Origin: T3Sed10-241 sp036796255
GTDB taxonomy: Bacteria > Bacteroidota > Bacteroidia > Flavobacteriales_D > Cryomorphaceae
Length of the DNA stretch: 9,332 nt
Assembly (NCBI GenBank): GCA_036796255.1
Contig: DAIRDH010000095.1
Coordinates: forward strand, 1 to 9,332
Reading direction: 5' to 3'
The position numbers and the translations under genes were made by a program. Position 1 is the first letter of the stretch. Each line of letters begins with the position of its first letter. Under the pieces are notes generated by a model. It saw only the letters and a program-made list of their open reading frames with translations. It did not search any database and was not told the origin of the DNA. Positions 5,454-9,332 of the stretch are shown piece after piece.

Positions 5454-6995
5454 ATGAACAAGAAAGTAATCCTCATGATACTCGATGGCTGGGGCCTCGG
5501 CACCAAGCCTGAGGTATCGGCCATCGAAGCGGCACATACGCCATATATTGACAGCCTTTTCGGCAAATATCCGCACAGCAGGCTCGACGCCAGCGGACTC
5601 GCAGTGGGCTTACCCCCCGGGCAAATGGGCAACAGCGAAGTGGGCCATATGAACATCGGAGCGGGCCGCGTGGTGTACCAGGACCTTGTGAAAATCAACA
5701 AAGCCGCTGAAGAGGGCGACCTCCATAGCCATCCCGTATTGCAGGATGCTTTTGCTTACGCCAAAAACAATGGCAAGAAAGTGCACTTCATGGGCCTCGT
5801 AAGCGATGGCGGCGTGCACGCCCACATCAATCACCTGATGGCCTTGTGCGATGCAGCCAAAGCCAACGGGGTGTTCAATCCTTACATCCACGCTTTTACC
5901 GATGGCCGCGACACCGATCCAAAGAGTGGCTTGCACTTTCTCAACCAGCTCAGCGAACACCTCCAGCACAGCGCCGGAACCATCGCCAGTGTGATAGGCC
6001 GCTACTACGCCATGGACCGCGACCGACGCTGGGAACGCGTAAAACTGGCTTACGATGCCATGGTCATGGGTGTGGGCACAGGCACGGGCAACATTTCTGA
6101 ATCCATTTTACAAGCTTACGCAAAAGGCACCACCGACGAATTTATCGATCCCATCATCCACACCGACGATCAAGGCAAACCGCTCGCCGTGATCGAAGAA
6201 GGCGATGTGGTGATCAGCTTCAATTTCCGCACCGACCGCGGCCGTGAAATTACCGAAGTGCTTACGCAAAATGATTTTCCCGATGAGGGCATGCGCAAGC
6301 TCAAGTTGTACTACGTGACCTTCACCACCTACGATGAAACTTTCAAAGATGTGAAGGTACTTTTTGAAAAAGACAACCTCAACAACACCCTCGGTGAGGT
6401 ACTGGCCGCCCATGGCAAGACCCAAATTCGCATTGCCGAAACTGAAAAATATCCACACGTCACCTTTTTCTTTTCGGGCGGGAGGGAATCGGAATTTCCC
6501 GGCGAGCGCCGTTTGCTCTGCCCCTCCCCTAAAGTGGCCACTTACGACTTGCAGCCCGAAATGAGCGCGGCCAGCATAGCCGACAACATCATTCCTGAAT
6601 TGCGCAATGGCGATGTAGACTTTGTATGCCTCAACTTTGCCAACGCCGATATGGTGGGCCATACAGGCGTTTTTGAAGCTGCAGTAAAAGCTTGTGAAGC
6701 AGTAGACCGTGAGGCCGGTCGCGTGATTGATCAGGCCCTTGCAAGCGGCTACACCACCATAGTCATAGCCGACCATGGCAACAGCGACATGATGATCAAC
6801 GAAGATGGCAGCCCCAACACTGCCCACACCACCAACCTTGTGCCCTGCATCATGGTAGATGGTGAAGATGCACTCCCTGTCAAGGACGGAAAGCTCGGCG
6901 ACCTTGCCCCTACCATCCTCACCTTGATGGGAGTGAATATTCCTGCAGAAATGAATGGCGAAGTGCTGCTTACCTCACACGAGGTGCTGAAGTAA
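5454..6995 (+). CDS. gpmI: 2,3-bisphosphoglycerate-independent phosphoglycerate mutase
   Basis: This 513-residue enzyme interconverts 3- and 2-phosphoglycerate in glycolysis and gluconeogenesis without a bisphosphoglycerate cofactor, using two Mn ions and a phosphoserine intermediate in the cytoplasm. Visible hallmarks are D11 in LDGWG, the nucleophile S61 in GQMGNSEVGHMNIGAGR (56-72), VSDGGVHAH (116-124), FTDGRDTDPKS (148-158), GRYYAMDRDRRWER (182-195), NFRTDRGREIT, LNFANADMVGHTG and the late metal site IADHGNSDMM. Length is normal for the family (about 510). The frame is open 42 codons further upstream, but the ATG at 5454 matches the usual N-terminus (KKVILMILDGWG) and follows a TACATTTG box. 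It is a single-gene unit ended by a bidirectional terminator shared with rpsT. Confidence 0.97.
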   Translation: MNKKVILMILDGWGLGTKPEVSAIEAAHTPYIDSLFGKYPHSRLDASGLAVGLPPGQMGNSEVGHMNIGAGRVVYQDLVKINKAAEEGDLHSHPVLQDAFAYAKNNGKKVHFMGLVSDGGVHAHINHLMALCDAAKANGVFNPYIHAFTDGRDTDPKSGLHFLNQLSEHLQHSAGTIASVIGRYYAMDRDRRWERVKLAYDAMVMGVGTGTGNISESILQAYAKGTTDEFIDPIIHTDDQGKPLAVIEEGDVVISFNFRTDRGREITEVLTQNDFPDEGMRKLKLYYVTFTTYDETFKDVKVLFEKDNLNNTLGEVLAAHGKTQIRIAETEKYPHVTFFFSGGRESEFPGERRLLCPSPKVATYDLQPEMSAASIADNIIPELRNGDVDFVCLNFANADMVGHTGVFEAAVKACEAVDREAGRVIDQALASGYTTIVIADHGNSDMMINEDGSPNTAHTTNLVPCIMVDGEDALPVKDGKLGDLAPTILTLMGVNIPAEMNGEVLLTSHEVLK

Positions 6996-7018
6996 GCGCT
7001 TGCAATTGAATTAAACAG

Positions 7019-7051
7019 AAAAACCCATCGCCTTTAGGCAATGGGTTTTTT
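7019..7051. terminator. Bidirectional intrinsic terminator between gpmI and rpsT
   Basis: AAAAACCCAT (7019-7028) pairs with ATGGGTTTTT (7041-7050). An inner GCC/GGC pair (7030-7032 with 7037-7039) closes a TTTA loop, with one C-A mismatch between the two stems. The T run at 7046-7051 serves plus-strand transcripts from gpmI, and the A run at 7019-7023 becomes the U tract for minus-strand transcripts from rpsT. It sits 23 nt after the gpmI stop and 31 nt beyond the rpsT stop. Confidence 0.92.
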
Positions 7052-7082
7052 CGTACAATATAGTAAAGTAACCTGGATTGGC

Positions 7083-7337
7083 TTAGGCCATCGCATTTAC
7101 ATGCTTGGTCAGCTTCGACTTCAGGTTGCTTGCTTTGTTCTTGTGGATGATATTGTTTTTGGCGAGCTTGTCAACCATGCTCACTACTTTGCCAAGCATC
7201 GCTTCTGCCTCTTTCTTGTCGGCAGCGGCGCGCAGGTCGCGGATTGCGTTACGTGTAGTTTTGTGCTGGTAGCGGTTTCTCAGACGGCGGCTGTCGTTAG
7301 CCCTGATTCTCTTTAAAGCCGATTTATGATTTGCCAT
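7083..7337 (-). CDS. rpsT: 30S ribosomal protein S20
   Basis: This 84-residue, strongly basic protein begins MANHKSALKRIRANDSRRLR, the standard start of S20, with the later motif AKNNIIHKNKASNLKSKLTK. S20 binds 16S rRNA early in small-subunit assembly as a bundle of long helices. Length is normal. The ATG at 7337 follows a 35-nt leader after a TATATTTG promoter box. The leader is purine-rich (AGAAGAAAAAGAA) and contains no clear Shine-Dalgarno sequence. The gene is transcribed alone and ends at the terminator shared with gpmI. Confidence 0.97.
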   Translation of the reverse strand: MANHKSALKRIRANDSRRLRNRYQHKTTRNAIRDLRAAADKKEAEAMLGKVVSMVDKLAKNNIIHKNKASNLKSKLTKHVNAMA

Positions 7338-7372
7338 AGTGGGGTATTCTTTTTCTTCTCAAAAATGGAGTG

Positions 7373-7380
7373 CAAATATA
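7373..7380 (-). promoter_or_regulatory. Putative -7 promoter box for rpsT
   Basis: The minus strand reads TATATTTG, an exact TAnnTTTG match, 35 nt before the rpsT ATG. A TTTG lies 15 nt upstream (7396-7399, minus strand), closer than the usual -33 spacing. The surrounding DNA is A/T-rich, as expected for a strong ribosomal-protein promoter. Confidence 0.62.
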
Positions 7381-7462
7381 AGAATCTTTTGAATGCAAAA
7401 AGAATTTATTTTCCCCAAAGGCAATCCCACTGCAAATGTGCATATAAGCCCTCCTCAAATGA

Positions 7463-7470
7463 TACCTTTG
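7463..7470 (+). promoter_or_regulatory. -7 promoter box directly before an ATG (leaderless?)
   Basis: TACCTTTG matches TAnnTTTG exactly and is followed by only CACA before the ATG at 7475. With transcription normally starting a few nucleotides after this box, the mRNA would begin at or next to the start codon. No strong TTTG -33 element is visible; TGTG at 7437-7440 is a weak candidate with a 22-nt gap. Confidence 0.55.
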
Positions 7471-7474
7471 CACA

Positions 7475-8083
7475 ATGAAGAGCAATGGAAAATTGGTGTT
7501 GGTGCGCCATGGAGAAAGCACCTGGAACAGTGAAGGTCGATTTGCAGGAGCTACAGATGTGCCCCTCACCGCGCAAGGAGTTGAACAAGCCCGTGCAGCA
7601 GGTGCATTGATCAAAAAGGAAATTTTCGATATTGCCTTTACCAGCGCCTTACAAAGGGCGGTGGACACCTTGGAGTACATGCGCCCGGCGATGGAATACG
7701 CTGAATTCGAAATTCGCAGAAGCGATAAGCTCAATGAGCGAAATTTTGGTTTGCTGGAAGGCCAGCTAAAAGATGACCTGGCAGCAGCCCATGGAGAGGA
7801 TCAGATACAGCGCTGGCGCTTTGGCTGGGATGAACCCATGCCCGATGGAATCGGGGAGCGTTTTGCAGAGATGTGGTCGCGCGTGGTCGATTTTTACGAA
7901 AGTGAAATAGCACCACTGATCGAGGCGGGAAGAAACGTGCTGATCGTGGCCCACGGCCAGGTGCTACGGGCCATTAGCATGCACCTCGAAGCCGCAGGAG
8001 CTGACAGGGCGACAGAATTTATGATGGAGAATGCCCAACCACGCACCTATCGAAAGGTGGACGCGGCAATGTTGAGGGAATAG
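7475..8083 (+). CDS. Histidine phosphatase, GpmA-like phosphoglycerate mutase
   Basis: This 202-residue protein of the histidine phosphatase superfamily is closest in wording to cofactor-dependent phosphoglycerate mutase. KLVLVRHGESTWN (6-18) holds the phospho-accepting H12 and R11. RFAGATDVPLTAQG (22-35) resembles RFTGWTDVDLTEKG of GpmA. R61 (TSALQRA), E88 (LNER) and H160 (VAHG) complete the active site. Two usual GpmA phosphate contacts differ: WRR is WRFG (114-117), and HGNSLRA is HGQVLRA (160-166). The long loop before the last third and the C-terminal lid are short, so the protein is about 45 residues smaller than E. coli GpmA, closer to compact forms. It may be a mutase or a related phosphatase. 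The ATG is fixed by the first beta strand and lies 4 nt after a TACCTTTG box. Confidence 0.88.
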   Translation: MKSNGKLVLVRHGESTWNSEGRFAGATDVPLTAQGVEQARAAGALIKKEIFDIAFTSALQRAVDTLEYMRPAMEYAEFEIRRSDKLNERNFGLLEGQLKDDLAAAHGEDQIQRWRFGWDEPMPDGIGERFAEMWSRVVDFYESEIAPLIEAGRNVLIVAHGQVLRAISMHLEAAGADRATEFMMENAQPRTYRKVDAAMLRE

Positions 8084-8098
8084 AAATTTCGAAATTTC
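8083..8098. repeat. 16-bp perfect palindrome between convergent genes
   Basis: GAAATTTCGAAATTTC is its own reverse complement and is also a tandem pair of the 8-bp palindrome GAAATTTC. It begins on the last base of the phosphatase stop codon and lies in the 22-bp gap before the end of the minus-strand small gene. A second small hairpin, GCAAC (8102-8106) with GTTGC (8112-8116), follows. Neither has a good T tract, so a role in termination or as a protein site is uncertain. Confidence 0.6.
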
Positions 8099-8105
8099 CC
8101 GGCAA

Positions 8106-8411
8106 CTAGCGGTTGCGCCATAGCCCGATGTAGAGTGCAGCGAGTGTGATGGGCCGCTTTAATTTTAATTGGCCGCTGCGAATGCTGAGCCATTCGCTGT
8201 CTTTGACCTTAAGCACCAGATCTTGTGACAAAAAAGATGAAGACTTTCTGTATTTCAAGAAAGTCCTCATGGTGTGATAACTTATTGCTGACCGAAGTGC
8301 AAGTACATCTGAAAAGTGAACAACCACTTCGCCATTGCCCGCTGTGACTTTCAAAGATCCAGCGGCAGACTCGCCGTGCAATTCGCCTTCTATTTCAATT
8401 TGTCGGGACAT
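8106..8411 (-). CDS. Small hypothetical protein (101 aa)
   Basis: I do not recognise this 101-residue protein. It starts with an ATG at 8411, 3 nt after the stop of the small gene upstream, so the two form an operon. The N-terminal half looks beta-rich (IEIEGELHG, then SLKVTAGNGEVVVHFSDV). The middle is basic (MRTFLKYRKSSS), and the C-terminal third alternates charged and hydrophobic residues before a short hydrophobic run (ITLAALYIGLW, about 88-98), probably too short and late for a confident membrane segment. There is no signal peptide, cysteine pair or known catalytic motif. It converges on the phosphatase gene. Confidence 0.68.
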   Translation of the reverse strand: MSRQIEIEGELHGESAAGSLKVTAGNGEVVVHFSDVLALRSAISYHTMRTFLKYRKSSSFLSQDLVLKVKDSEWLSIRSGQLKLKRPITLAALYIGLWRNR

Positions 8412-8414
8412 GGC

Positions 8415-8621
8415 TCAGTTGGCCTTGCTTCCTTCAGTGGTTGAGATTTTGAGTTTTCCCTTGAGGTTCCACTCAGTCTTCTCGCTTGATCCGACTTTGG
8501 TGGGCACCTGAATGGTAAGGTCGTCAAATTCGTAAGTGATTGCTGCGTTGCGGCCGGTCAATTTGTCGTAAAGACCTACGGCCAAATCTGGCCAGGTCTC
8601 GATTTTCTCTTCGTTGCTCAT
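8415..8621 (-). CDS. Small acidic hypothetical protein (68 aa)
   Basis: The frame opens at a TTG at 8669, but the ATG at 8621 gives the more natural start, MSNEEKIETWPDLAVGLYDK; the upstream residues (MQRPPCYMCKPY...) look like untranslated DNA. The 68-residue product has a short helix-like head (TWPDLAVGLYDKLTG) followed by likely beta strands (AAITYEFDDLTIQVP and EWNLKGKLKIST). It is soluble, with no signal peptide. I do not recognise the family with confidence. It is 3 nt upstream of the 101-residue gene and 127 nt downstream of lhgO on the same strand. The spacer ahead of it lacks an exact TAnnTTTG box; TACATGTG on the minus strand near 8650 is one mismatch away. Confidence 0.7.
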   Translation of the reverse strand: MSNEEKIETWPDLAVGLYDKLTGRNAAITYEFDDLTIQVPTKVGSSEKTEWNLKGKLKISTTEGSKAN

Positions 8622-8748
8622 TGTGTTTTCGTTATAAGGTTTGCACATGTAACAAGGGGGCCGCTGCAATGTTCGTCAGCGAGCCGCTTTAGTACGGGGC
8701 AAACGTTGAATTTACACTGTCGTCACCTGCGAAGAGAGAAATTAACAA
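8622..8748. other. Intergenic spacer downstream of lhgO
   Basis: This 127-bp gap lies between the end of lhgO and the ATG of the 68-residue gene on the same strand. I see no strong terminator hairpin with a T tract and no exact -7 box. The small-gene pair may therefore be transcribed by read-through from lhgO or from a promoter I cannot recognise. Confidence 0.4.
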
Positions 8749-9332
8749 TTAGGCACTTGCTTCGACCGAAGCCTTGAGCCCAAACTGCTCCTCCGCCATG
8801 GCGCTCACCTGCCCACCGATGGCCAATGAAGCCGTAGCCGCCGGCGAAGGGGCGTTGAGCACGTGAATGCTCGTGTCGTTGTACTCGATGCGGAAATCGT
8901 CGCGGGTATCGCCATCGCTTCGCAGCAGCAAGGCACGCACTCCCGCACGACCGGGCTTGATATCGTCCATGGTGAGCGAGGGAATGAGGCGCTGCAGGGT
9001 GCTCAGGAAGCGCCTTTTGGAAAAAGCACGGCGGTATTCGTCGATGCCAAACTTCATGTTTTTGAAAAACAGCTTCCAGGTGCCGCCGTATGTGAGGGCA
9101 TCATAAGAATCGCGCATGCTGAAATCGGTCTTGCCATAGCCTTCACGCTTGAAAGTGAACACTGCATTGGGCCCGCATTCAATCTCTCCATTGGTCATGC
9201 GCGTAAAGTGCACCCCGAGGAAGGGGAAATCAGGATTGGGCACGGGATAAATGAGGTTTTTAACCTTGTGGTGACCCTGCTCCGTAAGTTCATAGTAATC
9301 ACCGCGAAAACCCACAACCTTTTCCTTGAGCT
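8749..9332 (-). CDS. lhgO: L-2-hydroxyglutarate oxidase, C-terminal part (runs off window)
   Basis: The window holds the last 193 codons; the gene continues past base 9332, so the N-terminal FAD-binding Rossmann segment is not visible. The visible part begins LKEKVVGFRGDYYEL and carries LIYPVPNPDFPFLGVHFTRM, GPNAVFTFKREGY, GRAGVRALLLR and the C-terminal FAD-contact stretch HVLNAPSPAATASLAIG. These are characteristic of LhgO/L2HGDH, the FAD enzyme that oxidises L-2-hydroxyglutarate to 2-oxoglutarate, passing electrons to the quinone pool or oxygen. It acts in metabolite repair and lysine/glutarate breakdown. No premature stops or frameshifts are seen. The stop is TAA at 8749-8751, and no clear terminator follows before the small-gene pair. 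Confidence 0.93.
   Translation of the reverse strand, partial: LKEKVVGFRGDYYELTEQGHHKVKNLIYPVPNPDFPFLGVHFTRMTNGEIECGPNAVFTFKREGYGKTDFSMRDSYDALTYGGTWKLFFKNMKFGIDEYRRAFSKRRFLSTLQRLIPSLTMDDIKPGRAGVRALLLRSDGDTRDDFRIEYNDTSIHVLNAPSPAATASLAIGGQVSAMAEEQFGLKASVEASA

Noticed and set aside
6108..6827. Minus-strand 239-residue open frame inside gpmI
   Set aside because: It is antisense to conserved gpmI motifs and has no domain, ribosome-binding site or promoter of its own.

Overview
The window looks like a chromosomal segment of a member of the Bacteroidota. Four points support this. (i) Several genes are preceded by boxes matching the Bacteroidota -7 promoter element TAnnTTTG (TACATTTG, TATATTTG, TACCTTTG), mostly without clear Shine-Dalgarno sequences. 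(ii) The membrane-anchored protein at 2885-3463 belongs to a family I associate with this phylum. (iii) The 236-residue protein at 438-1148 resembles Bacteroidota-restricted uncharacterised proteins. (iv) The core proteins are of the expected type. By eye the coding DNA is moderately GC-rich, and I cannot name the genus. Nothing here is an intact mobile element, CRISPR array or rRNA/tRNA gene.

Left part, about 1-1904, is accessory and repeat-rich. It starts with the 3' end of what may be a RelE/ParE-type toxin, running into a large nested inverted repeat (89-190). A second inverted repeat follows (261-319). Next is an uncharacterised 236-residue protein on the minus strand, then a degenerate tandem repeat with an 11-bp period (about 1251-1391). 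Last is a methyltransferase gene that lacks its S-adenosylmethionine-binding N-terminal half. This stretch reads as a turnover or scar region next to core genes.

Middle and right part, 1908-9332, is densely coded. On the minus strand, read right to left: an SSAT-like GNAT acetyltransferase 2 nt upstream of an aspartate kinase (5298 to 3536); a single-pass membrane protein with its own -7 box (3463 to 2885); and a class IV-like histone deacetylase family enzyme (2810 to 1908). On the plus strand, gpmI (cofactor-independent phosphoglycerate mutase, 5454-6995) diverges from the acetyltransferase and ends at a bidirectional terminator shared with rpsT (minus, 7337 to 7083). Divergent from rpsT is a short GpmA-like histidine phosphatase (7475-8083) whose promoter box lies only 4 nt before its ATG, suggesting a leaderless mRNA. 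Two adjacent small unknown proteins (8621 to 8106, minus) follow. The window ends inside lhgO (L-2-hydroxyglutarate oxidase, C-terminal part, minus).

Functionally there are links to glycolysis (GpmI and the GpmA-like enzyme), to aspartate-family amino acid synthesis with a possibly related N-acetyltransferase, to translation (S20) and to 2-hydroxyglutarate repair. I did not find a convincing new multi-gene system. The best leads are the nested hairpin next to the toxin-like tail, the 11-bp repeat, the acetyltransferase-aspartokinase pair, the leaderless GpmA-like gene opposite rpsT, and the pair of small unknown proteins.
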